Below, one piece after another: positions 35,401-50,400 of a stretch of DNA of 64,000 nt (the first letter of the stretch is position 1; each line of letters begins with the position of its first letter). The stretch lies in NCBI GenBank assembly GCA_036417435.1, contig CM070913.1:16646680-16710679 (forward strand). Reading direction: 5' to 3'. A program made the position numbers and the translations under genes. Below the pieces are notes generated by a model, which saw nothing but the letters and a program-made list of their open reading frames with translations, did no database searches and was not told the DNA's origin. Origin of the DNA: Inia geoffrensis. Its lineage: Eukaryota > Chordata > Mammalia > Artiodactyla > Iniidae.

Positions 35401-38400
35401 CTACTGAATGTGAAAATAGCACCTAATAGTTCTGCTGCCCTTGAAAAAAATATCCTTAAAGAAAGTCGCGGGGCTTCCCTGGTGGCGCAGTGGTTGAGAG
35501 TCCACCTGCAGATGCAGGGGACACGGGTTCGTGCCCCGGTCCGGGAAGATCCCACATGCCGTGGAGCGGCTGGGCCCGTGAGCCATGGCCGCTGAACCTG
35601 CGCGTCCAGAGCCTGTGCTCCGCAGCAGGAGAGGCCACAACAGCAAGAGACCCGCGTACCGCAAAAAAAAAAAAAAAAGTCACGAATGAAGTGCTCTAAT
35701 CCAGAATAGAATAGAAATCAATTACTAGTGACCTGTGTTCCCGAGAACACCGAGAAAGCGGCTTTACTATGAGGGTCTCACACCAGGAAATTGTTTCTGA
35801 AGGCTTTTGTTTTTAGAAATAAATGAACAACAAACCAAAAAAAGGTCTCAGTCATAGGCCAGAGGAACTGACAAATGCTGTTCCTTCTTGTCCATTTCTT
35901 TGAATGTCTGTGTTTTTAGCTGGCTGAGCAGTCAGGCCAGAGACGAGGTCTAACTTTCTCCCCTCAAAACATTTCAGTTAGTGAATCCAAACACAGACCC
36001 TTTCAACCGAGATGTTCTAGGGGACCTGCTCAGTTTGGTCCCTTTCTTAGCTCCTCTTCTCCAGAAGCTTCCAGTGGCCCTGCTCTATTTTATCTGGCTT
36101 TCTACTCTTGAACATGGCACAGTTATATGTCTGTGACTGCAAAGAAGGCATCCACTGTCATGCCTCTCGGTTAAAAGTTCAGAACTGGAAGTGGATATCA
36201 TAGAGGAATCATTTTGAGCTCGCACATCAGATAAGGCAGGTTTCCCGAGAAAACAGAAAAACGAAACACTAACTGAAGTAAAGTCTGACATGCCAGAATG
36301 TAGGGATTTAGCAGAGCAGAGGCCAGGGCCAGAAAGACACAGGGAGAAGGGAGCACGGTACCAGCGCATTAGAAGACGTTAGAAGCTGCCTGGCCAGGTA
36401 GCTCCCCTGGTCGGTTAGGGCAGGGCAGACTTCAGGACAGGATTCTTCCACCCAGGGCGGCTCTTAGAGTTGAGCTTCCAGATTGGCCTGGATAGAAGAA
36501 TGCCTGACATTTCTTTAATAAAACTGTCTACATTTCCACAATTTCAGGACAAGGGGGAAAAAACGTCAGTTCTAAGCCTCAGTCTCTTCACCTGTAAAAT
36601 GGGGCAAATAATTGCACCCATCCCACCGCAGTGAGGATGAGACGGTATAATTCATGGAAAATGATGTATCAATGGCAAGTGGCAATACTCAGGAAAAATG
36701 AAGGCTCTGCATTTTCACTTTGAAGCGAAGGACCTTTCTAGCATGTAGCTGGGGGAATGAGGCGGGACGGGAACTGCGTCACTCACTCACTCAGCACAGG
36801 GGCGCACACCTGGCTGGCGGTCTGTAGGGGGGATGCTACTGTAGGCACCTGGGCAGAATCAGTGAACACCAATTACTTTTATCAGATCGTTCCCTGGGGG
36901 TGGGGTGGGGCTGGAGGGAAAGGAGTGTGACAGAAAAAGGAAAGAGGGTGGGAAAGAGACCAGGGACTCATAGAAAAATTCTGAAGGCCTGGCAATTTTC
37001 CTGAGCGTACCATCCCTGTTTAGTTTTAACATGGCTCTGATGACAAAAGTTGACGGCAGAGTGTTTCAGCTGGGCAATTGGAAAAACATGATTTTGGGGG
37101 GTTTATTTTGGCTGCACCTCAAGGCTTGTGGGATCTTAATTCCCTGACAGGGAACAGAACTCGTGCCCCCTGCAGTGGAAGCGTGGAGTCCTAACCACTG
37201 CACCGCCAGGGAATTCCCAGAGAAACATGTTTTTAATCCAAAAGGCTTATTTTTTTTTTTTAAAGCATGTTTGACTTCACATAAAGAAGTGCTTTCTCAT
37301 GAGACTGAAATGGTGGCAGGTGGCCCAAGTCATGGTAGTGGCTTTCTGTCTGGAGCTTCAGTCGGTGATGGGGACGGAAGCCGGGCTGGGGAGGGAGCGA
37401 GCTTACTCAAAGCTTCTGCTGATAAAGTGTTTGTTAGATTCTGTCAGTGATTTCTGTCAACTGGGACAGAATCGAGCTATGACCAAATGCCCTTCTAGAC
37501 ATTTGCATTTTAGAAAAACTCAGAATTTCAAGCAGAAAGAATTTCAAGCTTACAGGTTTACAGAGAAAACATCAGACTTGTTTTTCTTTTGCACAAACCA
37601 AAGCTTCACATTTCATACTTCAGAACATTACACAGGCACCTATGAAGACAGTATGTTATCAATTAAAGAGACAAAATAAAGGAGCAGCTTTTGGGGATCT
37701 CCTGTGCACCCCAGGAGATCACCCCACGCACTCCCTGGAGAACACTGAACTGTGGAACATGTTAAGAGTGTGAAGACCCCACGTTATGCAAGCCAGGTAT
37801 GTGGTCTAAGTCATGATGGAAGTGGATACAGAGAATCAGAGGGTTTAAATAGAAAACTCCCTGAGTGTCCAAAATACTACAATTCACTTTACAGAAATAT
37901 ACTTTACACACAGCTTTTTTTTTTTTTCATCTTTATTGGGGTATGATTGCTTTACAATGGTGTGTTACTTTCTGCTTTATAACAAAGTGAATCAGTTATA
38001 CATAAACATATGTTCCCATATGTCTTCCCTCTTGCATCTCCCTCCCTCCCACCCTCCCTATCCCACCCCTCTAGGTGGTCACAAAGCACCGAGCTGATCT
38101 CCCTGTGCTATGTGGCTGCTTCCCACTAGCTATCTATTTTACGTTTGGTAGTGTATATATGTCCATGCCACTCTCTCACTTTGTCACAACTTACCCTTCC
38201 CCCTCCCCATATCCTCAAGTCCATTCTCTAGTAGGTCTGTGTCTTTATTCCCGTCTTACCCCTAGGTTCTTCATGACATTTTTTTTTCTTAAATTCCATA
38301 TATATGTGTTAGCATACGGTATTTGTCTTTCTCTTTCTGACTTACTTCACTCTGTATGACAGACTCTAGGTCCATCCATCTCATTACAAATAGCAAAATT

Positions 38401-41400
38401 TCGTTTCTTTTTATGGCTGAGTAATATTCCACTGTATATATGTGCCACAACTTCTTTATCCATTCATCCGATGATGGACACTTAGGTTGTTTCCATCTCC
38501 GGGCTATTGTAAATAGAGCCGCAATGAGCACTTTGGTACATGACTCTTTTTGAATTATGGTTTTCTCAGGGTATATGCCCAGTAGTGGGATTGCTGGGTC
38601 ATATGGTAGTTCTATTTGTAGTTTTTAAGGAACCTCCATACTGTTCTCCATAGTGACTGTACCAATTCACATTCCCACCAGCAGTGCAAGACTGTTCCCT
38701 TTTCTCCACACCCTCTCCAGCATTTATTGTTTGTAGATTTTTTGATGATGGCCATTCTGACTGGTGTGAGATGATATCTCATTGTAGCTTTGATTTGCAT
38801 TTCTCTAATGATTAATGATGTTCAGCATTCTTTCATGTGTTTGTTGGCAGTCTGTATATCTTCTTTGGAGAAATGTCTATTTAGATCTTCTGCCCATTTT
38901 TGGATTGGGTTGTTTGTTTTTTTGTTATTGAGCTGCTTATAAATTTTGGAGATTAATCCTTTGTCAGTTGCATCATTTGCAAATATTTTCTCCCATTCTG
39001 AGGGTTGTCTTTTCATCTTGTTTATGGTTTCCTTTGCTGTGCAAAGCTTTGAAGTTTCATTAGATCCCATTTGTTTATTTTTGTTTTCATTTCCATTTCT
39101 CTAGGAGGTGGGTCAAAAAGGATCTTGCTGTGATTTATGTCATAGAGTGTTCTGCCTATGTTTTCCTCTAAGAGTTTGATAGTTTCTGGCCTTACATTTA
39201 GGTCTTTAATCCATTTTGAGCTTATTTTTGTGTATGGTGTTAGGGAGTGATCTAATCTCATACTTTTATATGTACCTGTCCAGTTTTCCCAGCATCACTT
39301 ATTGAAGAGGCTGTCCTTTCTCGACTGTACATTCCTGCCTCCTTTATCAAAGATAAGGTGACTATATGTGCGTGGGTTTATCTCTGGGCTTTCTATCCTG
39401 TTCCATTGATCTATCTTTCTGTTTTTGTGCCAGTACCATACTGTCTTGATTACTGTAGCTTTGTAGTATAATCTGAAGTCAGGGAGCCTGATTCCTCCAG
39501 CTCCGTTTTTCTTTCTCAAGATTGCTTTGGCTATTCGGGGTCTGTTGTGTTTCCATACAAATTGTGAAATTTTTGGTTCTAGTTCTGTGAAAAATGCCAT
39601 TGGTAGTTTGATAGGGATTGCATTGAATCTGTAGATTGCTTTGGGTAGTAGAGTCATTTTCACAATGTTGATTCTTCCAATCCAAGAACATGGTATATCT
39701 CTCCATCTATTTGTAACATCTTTAATTTCTCTCATCAGTGTCTTATAATTTTCTGCATACAGGTCTTTTGTCTCCTTAGGTAGGTTTATTCCTAGATATT
39801 TTATTCTTTTTGTTCCAATGGTAAATGGGAGTGTTTTCTTGATTTCACTTTCAGATTTTTCATCATTAATGTATAGGAATGCCAGAGATTTCTGTGCATT
39901 AATTTTGTATCCTGCCACTTTATCAAATTCATTGATTAGCTCTAGTAGTTTTCTGGTAGCATCTTTAGGATTCCCTATGTATAGTATCATGTCATCTGCA
40001 AACAGTGACAGCTTTACTTCTTCTTTTCCAATTTGGATTCCTTTTATTTCCTTTTCTTCTCTGATTGTTGTGGCTAAAACTTCCAAAACTATGTTGAATA
40101 AGAGTGGTGAGAGTGGGCAACCTTGTCTTCTTCCTGATCTTAGTGGAAATGCTTTCAGTTTTTCACCATTGAGACGACAAAATTCAACACCCATTTATGA
40201 TAAAAACCCTGAAGAAAGTAGGCATAGAGGGAACTTTCCTCAACATAATAAAGGGCATATATGACAAATACAGCTCTTGAAAAAAAAATTCTGCTGCCGA
40301 AAGTGAGGCTCAGGACTTCCCTGGTGGTGCAGTGGTTAAGAATCCACCTGCCAATGCAGGAGACACGGGTTTGCGCCCTGGTCCGGGAAGATCCCACAGG
40401 CCGTGAAGCAACTAAGCCCGTGCGCCACAACTACTGAGCCTTTGCTCTAGATCCCAAAAGCCACAACTACGGAGCCCTCATGCCACAACTACTGAAGCCC
40501 GCATGCCTAGAGCCCATGCTCCGTAACAAGAGAAGCCACCACAAGGAGAAGCCCGCGCACTGCAGTGAAGAGTAGCCCCTGCTCACCGCAACTAGAGAAA
40601 CCCCGTGCGCAGCAACGAAGACCCAGTGCAGCCAAAAATAAATAATTTACATATAAAAAAAAGTGAGGCTCAACTGTTCTCTGATTAGTACAATATGAAA
40701 AGATGTGTCTGTTTGAGAAGAATGTGAAGAAAATGATGACCGTCACGAATACTATTATAATAATTGACCTGCTACTAAGGGATTTGGGGCATTCTAAAAT
40801 GCATTTTACGAATGTGTTTCCAGTGATAAAGAGTATTCAGAACTCCAACTCGAAGGCGTTCATCACAGCTGGTCAACTCCTGCTGGTCTCGTTGAAAACC
40901 CACTAATATGAATCAACCCCCTCTCCACATACAGACCACTTCCCATGAAGGGGTTGTGAGTTGATTTCCTCACTATGCAGACACTAGAGTAAGGCCAGTC
41001 ATTCCTTTGCCTGAGTCATTTGCCTTATCTTGTAGGTTGACTTTTCATATGATTATGACCAGAAGACAAATTTCAGCCTGGTCTAGGGTTTAATAATACA
41101 AAGTACCAGTCTCTTAAAAAGCTCTGCTATCATCACATCTTCAAAGCTGTCTTTACTGAGCTCTCATATATCAATACTTGTGCAAGGGATTGGCTTGTGT
41201 AGGAAAGGGAATGAGTCTATCCCTACCCTCTCAAAGTGTGTTGCAGCAGAGGACACAGGCAGATAGAGAGGAGAGAAAACTAACAGACAGAGACCCACAG
41301 GACACTACAAGACCTGGCGCACTGGAAAGATCAAGTTCCACCAAGTCCCTGGATGCAACCCTCACTGGTCACGGACTGGGAAGGGGAGGGAACCTGGCCT

Positions 41401-44400
41401 GGTATACACCGGAAGGAATCACAGAGGGAGATGCACAAAGCCCCGAGGGCAGGGGCAAGGGCAGAGGAGTGAAGAATGGGGTTTGGGTTGGTGGAGGGGG
41501 AGAGGAGGGGCAGTGGGAGACCTGGGGCAGATGCGGAGGCAGGGGAGTGGGGTCCTGGGAAGAGGCGGCTGTAGAAGAAACGGCGGTCATTTTTAGCAGC
41601 ACCATGGAGTGTATTGCAAACAGTGGTGGAATGAGAAGGGCCAATAAGAAGGTGTGAACTCCTTTTGGCAATGAACAGGGTCTGATGGAGGGAATGACTG
41701 GTGTCTTATGGAAGGAATAGCCATGTAAAGAGCTGGCATGAACAAACAAGGTAGGGAGTCTGGATCTTGCAGGAGGAGCAAAGAAAGTGGCTTATCTCAG
41801 GGAGATGAGAAAGGGCTGTCTCCATCGTGAAACACTGAATTTAGGTCTTTTTATGCCAGTCCTTCGAAAACCAATTTTTAAAAAAACTTTGAGGGCACTT
41901 TAATTAAAAACTGTTTTTATTGGGGTAAAAATTATATATATATAACTAAATTTGTCATTTAAACCATTTTTTTAGTGTACAATTCAGTGGCATTAATTAC
42001 ATTCATGATGTTGTATAACCGTCACCATGGTCTCTTTCCAGAACATTCTCATCACCCCAAACAGAAACTCTTTTAACCATTACACAGTAACTCCCCATTT
42101 TCCCCTCCACCTGGGAACCCTGGAGTTAAACAATAATGCCCCATTTTCTCCAGCCCCAGGTAACCTCTATTCTGCTTTCTGTCTCTTTGAATTTGACTAT
42201 CCTAGGTACCCCATATAAGCAGAATCATACAGTATTTGTCTCTTTATGTCTGGCTTATTTCACTTAGCATGGTCTTCAAGGTTCATCCATATTGTAGCAT
42301 ACATCAGAACTCCATTCCTTTTTATGGCAGAATGATATTCCATTGTATGAATACATCACAGTTTGTTTATCCATTCATCTGTTGATGGATACGTAGGTTG
42401 TTTCCACCTTTTCCCTGTTGTGAGTAGTGCTGCAGTGAACACTGGCACACAAATTTGGTCATTCTATGTTCAGCTTTCTGAGGAACTACCAAACTTTCTT
42501 CCATAGTTGCTGCACTATTTTAATACATTCCCACCAGAAATGCGGGAGGGTTCCAATTTCTCCACATCCTTACCAACACTTATTATTTTCCATTTTTTTG
42601 GTAATAGCAATCCTAATGGGTATGAAGTGGTCTCTCAGTGTGGTTTTGATTTGCATTTCCCTAATGACTAATGATGCTGAACATCTTTTTTATGTGCCTG
42701 TTGGCCAGTTTTGGAGAAATGTCCACTCAAGTCCTTTGCCCATTTTTATGGGGTAATTTCATTTTGCATGGACCTGTTCACAGGACTCAATTTAGCTGTC
42801 AACAGCACTGACTTATTATATAGGACTGGAATGGTTATTAGAGGGCTGTAGGACCCTTGGGTTCATTTTTACCAACTTGAAAGAAATCTTTGATTTTTCC
42901 TGTTTAAGAAAAACTTTCCCAGTCTAAACGGCATCACTGCATGGCTCTCTAGAAAACAATCAAGGACATTTAAGTAAGACGTGCTCAGTGAGTTTACAAC
43001 CTAAAAGTGGAACAAATTAAATATGCATTCACTTACTCAAAGGTTAACTGAACACATCCTATGTGCCAGAGACAATTTTAAGTTTTTTGGATATAGTAGA
43101 TACTAGACAGAGAGAGTCCTTGCTTACATTGTACTTCTTGGGAGAAGAGTGACAGTAAACAAACATGTAACGGAATCTGGTTGGAATGACTGCGATGAAA
43201 AAAATAAAACAGGGTAAGTAAGGTAATGGGGTTATGAGGGGGAGCCTCATCAGATGAGATGACCTTTTGAGTGGAGACCTGCATGAAGTGAGGGAACAAG
43301 CCAAATTAATAGCAAGTGTCAGGTAGAGCAGTAGTTCAGGTGGACAAAAACCATTTGCAAATGCCCCGGGAGGGTGTGTGCCTGGCTTGACCAGGAACAG
43401 CAGGAAGGCCTGGGTGACTAGCGCAGCGAGGATAGGCTGGAGTATAAACTCACACAACTGATGACATAATTTTACCCAGATCATGAGTTAATATGCACCT
43501 GCAGCTCCAGGACTGTGTGATACTGACTTTCGGTTCATAGTGGACATAATGTTTTAAATAATAAGCACTTCATACTATTTTTATCACCAGGCAGGAAATA
43601 TATTTGCCATAAGAGTTTTTAATTTTTACGTTTAATTGTGATAAAATACTCATAACATAAAATTTGCTGTCTTCACCGTTTTGCCACCAGATTTTTAAAA
43701 AAATAGATATTATACAGAGAAAAAAAAATCTGACTCAGGTCAGGTTTGATTAAAAAAAAGAAAAATAAACCCTTAAAAATGTAGAGTAATTGTGGCCTAT
43801 TAGAAGTCTTGGTATATTCACCATTTCGATTTAGCAAACATTACAGTTGACTTCATGAGCTGTCTTGAAAGTTGCTTTTTATGGTCCCAACAGTATCTTT
43901 TTTCTCTGACCACCTTGATTCCAGATAAGCTCCTTTAAGAAAAAAAGTGCTGCACTTATTTAGAAAGGAGCATATCAAAGGTCTATTGATTTTTGCTCAA
44001 CTCTCCTTCTTACTTTCCTCCCAATGTATTTATGATCTCTGCTCCTAGACAAGGAAACATGGGGCCTAAGGGAAAATGACTTTGCATGTCAAAACTTTAA
44101 TTGCAAGTTTCTTTGTCTCCCGGGGAGATAAAGGGTGAGAAAAGTCTGCAGCCGTGAGCTACCTGAAATGAAGGTCCAAGGAACGTTAGTTTCCTAAACA
44201 CAGTAATTAGGATGGGTTTGCCTTGTCCTCACATTGTCACCCCACAGGCTCCAGTGAATGCCCCTTTATTCTCCCAGTGCGAAAGGATTTTTTTTGCCAT
44301 TCTTGAATTTTTTGTTTTTTTAACTTTCATTCATTTAAGATGAGAACTGCTTTCTCTTCTTTCCTGTAGTAAGCGCTAATGGCCCCTGTGCTTCCAGATC

Positions 44401-47400
44401 CTGTGCTGGTCTGCTGGACGCCAAGGACCCTCCTAGGCCCTGCCTCCATACTGGGGGTGGACCAAGCTAATAAGGTGGTTAGCCCCAAAAGTGGCCAGGG
44501 CAAGGACTAGACTCCGCTCCCCTCCCTGCCCGCCTCTTAAAAGTGCACAGAATCACCTGGGAATCTCATTAAAAGGTGATTCTCACTGGGTGGGTGTGGG
44601 GTGGGGCCTCACCCTGCATTTCTAACAAGCTCTCAGGTGATGCTCAGGTTGTTGAGTGGCAAGGTCAGAGATCGTTCAAGACCAAGATGAAGTCCAGCGC
44701 CTCAGCAAGGCTCCCCGGGCCCGCATGTGTGCTCAGTCTCACCCCAACCCCTCCTCCTACTGTCTCCTCGGCAGCCCTGCCCTGGATCCTAGGCCTAAAA
44801 CACACTGCGGCCCCCAGCCTGCACCCCGCTCCATATCGTCCAGCCAACCCGTGTCATCCTACTCAACCCTGGAGCCTAAGTCAACCAGTCTGACACGCAG
44901 CCTCGCCCACACTGGCCACTTTGGTTTAACCTCAGATCTCACACCTGGACTGGTTAGCCCCTTGTGCTAGATGGTCTCACATCCACCAGGACTGTCTCCT
45001 GTCCCAATCCCTTTGATGCTCTACGGTTGTTTTTCGTGTGTCTGCTCCTCCTGGTAGACTGAAAGCTCGCAACTAGGCCCTCAGCACACCGCCCCCATCC
45101 CCCAGTTGCCTGTCCCCAGCATTTTTCAACAGACGGCCCTACACCACTTTCAGGGTCAACCCTGCTCAGGATCCTCGATTAACTCGCCGGCATTCCAAGC
45201 CCCCTAACCTGGTTTTGCGTCCCCCGTGCCTGCTGACCACCCACACGCCACTCTACTAAGCACGCCTGCTCCTGTGCCAACCCTGTCCCCATGCTTTGCT
45301 CGGCTCTCCCCGCCTCTATCACCAATCCAAATGCCAGCACTCCCTCCTGGCTCAGCCCTTCCCACCTCCCCTGGGGAGCCCTGCCTGGGGACTCTGACCC
45401 ACGAGACCCTCCACCCTTCCTGTATCCCACCATGAATCTCATGTATCCCACATCTCACACGCTCTGATATCCTCACAGGGCCACATGGAAGGACATCAAC
45501 TAGATTCGAAGTTCCCGGAAGGATAATAAGCCGGTGCTGGCGACTGAGCAGGTGCCCACAGGATGCTGGACCCGGGGGGGAGATGCAGCGGGGGCACCCT
45601 CCCCGTCGAGGTGGCACCAGGCAGACACCACTGCCCTGGCCTCCGGAATAATGACTGTCATGCTCGGCACCCTTCATCTATCTTGCTTTTCAAGACTTTA
45701 CACCCCACACCTAGTGCTATCCCTGGACTTGTTTGAACTTGCCTCTCTTCTTCCTTTTTTTTTTTTTTTTTAACACAGTTGAGCTTCATCTTCTCTTGTC
45801 TCAGCCACAACTAACCTACACTTTTTTAAAAAACAAACCATAATTCAAAAAGTCATGTACCATAATGTTCACTGCAGCTCTATTTACAATAGCCAGGACG
45901 TCAAAACCACCTAAGTGTCCATTGACAGACGAATGGATAAAGAAAACGTGGCACATATATAGAATGGAATATTACTCAGCCATAAAAAGAAACAAAATTG
46001 AGTTATTTGTAGTGAGGTGGATGGACCTAGAGTCTGTCATACAGAGTGAAGTAAGTCAGAAAGAGAAAAACAAATACCGTATGCTAACACACAGATATGG
46101 AATCTAAAAAAAAAAAAAAAAGGTTCTCATGAACCTAGGGTCAGGAAAGGAATAAAGACATCAGATGTAGAGAATGGACTTGAGGACATGGGGAGGGGGA
46201 AGGGTAAGCTGGGATGAAGTGAGAGAGTGGCATGGACATATATACACTACCAAATGTAAAACAGATAGCTAGTGGGAAGCAGCCGCATAGCACAGGGAGA
46301 TCAGCTCGGTGCTTTGTGACCACCTAGAGGGGTGGGATAGGGAGGGTGGGAGGGAGACACAAGAGGTAGGAGACATGAGGATGTGTGTATATGTATAGCT
46401 GATTCACTTTGTTAGAAAGCAGAAACTAACACAAGGTTGTAAAGCAATTATATTTCAGTAAAGAATTTTAAAAATATAAAAAACAAACACAACCACTCAA
46501 AATTATTCGGTACCTTTAAGCGCTGCGCTGTGCCAGGTACGGGAATCTGACTCTCCTCCACTGCCGTGTTCACAGAGCAGTGCCCCTCAATCCTTACCGG
46601 GAAATCTTTTTAAAATGCAGATTTTCTAACAAGCTCCCAGGTGATGCTGACACTGCTGGTCTTTGAGTAGCAAGGTCAGAGATTACACTAAAGACCGAGA
46701 GCCAGAACTTTCTCATATTCCCAAACGCTGTACAGTTGTCTCCATTTACGTAACGGACATTGAGAACAACCTCGCCCATCGCTGGAGACAGACACCATTT
46801 ACCTTGAGTGGGCCTCATGCAACACCTACTGTGTGCCAGGCACCATGCTTGAGGCTTTCCCTTCCTCATATTTCTGCTTCCTCACAAAGAGACAAGGCAG
46901 CCCATTCAGATAGTTAGGGATAAGCCGACTGGCACAGTGCCAGACACAGAGCAAATGCTCGAATTCTAGGCAAATTAATGAATAATTTTTCCTGAAGGAC
47001 TGTTGTGAACTTATAACTTCCCTTTACAGAAAACTGTGATGGTTTCCTACTAGCTCTGAATCACATTCACACTCCCTAGTGTGGACTTGGAAAGGTTGCA
47101 CCAATTGGGGGCAAAATTAGAGACACCCTGGGGGAAAGGGGTTGCAAAATCAAGATCAGAAATCTCTTCCTGGGCTCAAATTGTCTTTTCTAATAGGGAT
47201 AGAACACAGGTCTGCCTAATCAACACACAACACAGCTGCTCCAGCCTCTTATGCTGTCCCTCATGCTGGGAACAGAATGCCTCTCACACTGGATGAGGCC
47301 CCTTTCACCAGGCCACCCTGGACTCGCTGTTCAGGCAAAGAGCAGCCGGGTGCCGGTCACACCTGCATTCCCTTGCCCGTGAGGACTGCTCCATGCAGGT

Positions 47401-50400
47401 AAGATGACTGATTGTGGGCTTCCCTGGTGGCACAGTGGTTAAGAATCAGCCTGCCAATGCAGGGGACATGGGTTCGAGCCGTGGTCCAGGAAGATCCCGC
47501 ATACCCGTGGAGCAACTAAGCCCGCGCACCACAACTACTGAGCCTGCGCTCTAGAGCCCGTGAGCCACAACTACTGAAGCCTGTGTTCCTAGGGCCCGTG
47601 CTCTGCAACAAGAGAAGCCACCACAATGAGAAGACCACTCACCACAACGAAAAGTAGCCCCTCTTCACCACAACTAAGGAAAGCCCACGTGGCAACGAAG
47701 ACCCAATGCAGCACGCCCCCCAAAAAAAGTCCTCCTTCTAGAACTTGCAATCTCTTAAAAAAAAAAAAAAAAAAAGACTGGTTGTGCATTCTAGTGCTTT
47801 GGTTATTTGTAATTTTACAACTAAGTAGGACCTCAACGGCCAGGTCACAGTGATCCCAACTGGGACACAGAAAACCTAAGCCCATCAGAAGGGGCACTTT
47901 CCCCCCGCCCCACCCTGTCCAGGACAGAGCCTGGCAGGTGGCAGAAGTGGGATAAACATGGCCTGTGAACTGTCTTGACAAACACAGGAGCAGGGCTATA
48001 GTCAGTGGTAGAGTACAGTTTATTTCTGGTGGGGGCGTGTGTGGCATACAGGAGTCAGAGATGCCTTTGCTACAGGAAGTGGCAAAGATGATTCAAAATG
48101 TCACATTTCCTTTCCTCCTGAGTCAGGGACCAACTGGCACATGGACCCTATGCTGAGAATGCTCAGGGTGCCTGTTTAAACTCAGCCTTAAAGTCATAGT
48201 GTTCTTCCTTCTGCTCAATGACAGTTAACAACAGAAAGGCCTCAATAAATGTACCTCCTTGAGCCGAGCCCCACGAATGCAAACTGGTTATGCTATTTCC
48301 CAAAACACTAAAAGAGCTTGCTTCTGCCCGCCCCCCCCCGCCCACGTCCTGGAAGTTTCTTCCTCTTCTGCTTATCTGTCATACAGGCGACTGCATAAGC
48401 AGTTTCCCTGAGGGGTTAATGCCATGCAACTGGGGCGGACGCCTGGGAGGGGTTCCAGCTCTGCCACTTACGAGCTGTGCAAACTGGACCTCTCTGTGCC
48501 TCATTTTTCTCACCTTCCTGGCAAGGTGGAGTGAGGATTAGAGAAAATCTATGTAAAGCACCTACCACATGCCTGGCACACAGGACGGATTCAGCAAGAG
48601 GCAGGTGCTTTTAGTACATTAACCATATATATTAACTTACAGCTGAGCTCAAAATCTTTTTATGGAATCCCACGTCTACAGCAACGGTTCTCAAACTCGA
48701 GTGTGCGTCAGAATCCCCTGCAGAGGTGGTTAAACGGTGTCTGATATAGTGGGCCTGGGGTGCGGCCCGAGAACATGCATTTCTAACAAGTTCCCAGCTG
48801 CGGATGCTGGGTCCAGGGTCCCCCCTCCACAGGGCAGAGTCCCAACACCCTCCTGAGGTTTGTTCGTGACTAACCGGCACCCCTCTCATCCCCAGCTGGC
48901 CTTGGCCTTTCCTGGTCTCTGGCCAGCTCTGGGCCCCGGACAAATGGACAGGACTTGAGTTTCTCCTGTTTGGCTCTGCTTGTCCCACCTCTGCCCCTTC
49001 CCCTGCTCACTCTGCCCTCAGACTCATGTCTGTCCCTCCAGGCCCAGACAAGCGCCACCTGCCCAGCTCTCCACGGCAACCCTGTGCGCTCTGTGCTCCC
49101 GTGGCGTCTTGCTCTTGGCAGCTTTAGACCTACTTAACTGCAAGGACTGAAGACGGGGCTGTCTTATTTTCCCTACTAAGTGGGGGACTCTCCAGGGCAC
49201 AGGCTGTGGGGTAAGTCTGACGTTTTCCAGAGTGTCTTATGGAAGCGCAAAACCAGGGTCCAGAGAATTGAAAGGAAAAACGGCTGACAGAGAGGTTAAA
49301 GGACGTAGCATGAATATCCCGAGCAAGGGGAAGTAGTGGGCTGACAGCCTTCAACGAGAGAAACACAACAATAAAGACGACGTTGGCCAGCTGATCTTTA
49401 CCCCCATGAAAGAATAAATTTGAGGAAATGGAGTCAAATTGTGACACAGTATTAGATTCTGCTATAGGGAAGTTCTTGCCACTGGGAATTGTTAAATAAT
49501 GTACTGGAATAGCAAGGGTGGGTGTGAATAATCTCTACTAGGCTTGAACAACGGAACAGGTTCTCAATGACCACGAACGCTTCAGACATGATCCTGTTGT
49601 CTACCTTGGGTACAAAATTGAGAACCCTCGACAGATATTGTTTCAACTGGATATGAATTTGGCGGCTGTTTGTGCTACTTAAGGATAAACTTCTAAGTTA
49701 GTTGCTAAGTATGTTCCAAGAAGGAACAAATATTTTTTAAAACTCCGAACCTTAGAAAAGTGGCTCATTTCCCATTCTGGGGGGTGGGTAACGAGAACCC
49801 AGGCTAGCAAACGTTGCAGTGCTAACGGGATTTGTGAGATAGCACACGTCCACTCTCCCTGCTTGCCAGGTTTAACCAGCACATTCACAAAAAGTTAGAG
49901 TTTTTCTTCCTCATTTTTAATGGAAAGTCTTCAAATTTCTGGTAGCTGGAGGAAGTGGCTCTTGTACTCTCAACACTGCACAGGAAATGTAATGAGTTAT
50001 TATTACTCTGATGAACCGAAAGGGTAGTTTTTGCAGTCGGTTCTTCCTACCACTTGGAAACCTGGCAGCTCTCTGACTTTGCTTGTGCCAGACCGGCCTC
50101 TGTGTCACCTGCTAGCCTAGGACTTTTTGCAGGGGGGAGCAGAAACGGGGGTGGGCAGAGAGGAAGGGAAACACTCAGCTGAGGCACTAATAGCCACCAG
50201 GAAAAGGTGTCTCATGCAAGCAAAAAGTGTTTGCTGAGCTGTGGGTCCAAGGTAAACACTGCTTCTGCTGCGGGGCAGGTGACCTATCTGAGGCCAGCGT
50301 GGGAAGACCACGGCGCAGGCCACACCAGCTCTGATGCTGGACTCTTTGCGGGGGCGGGGGGGGGGTGTCACTGACTGCTTATCTCTTTAGTCCTGAGTTT

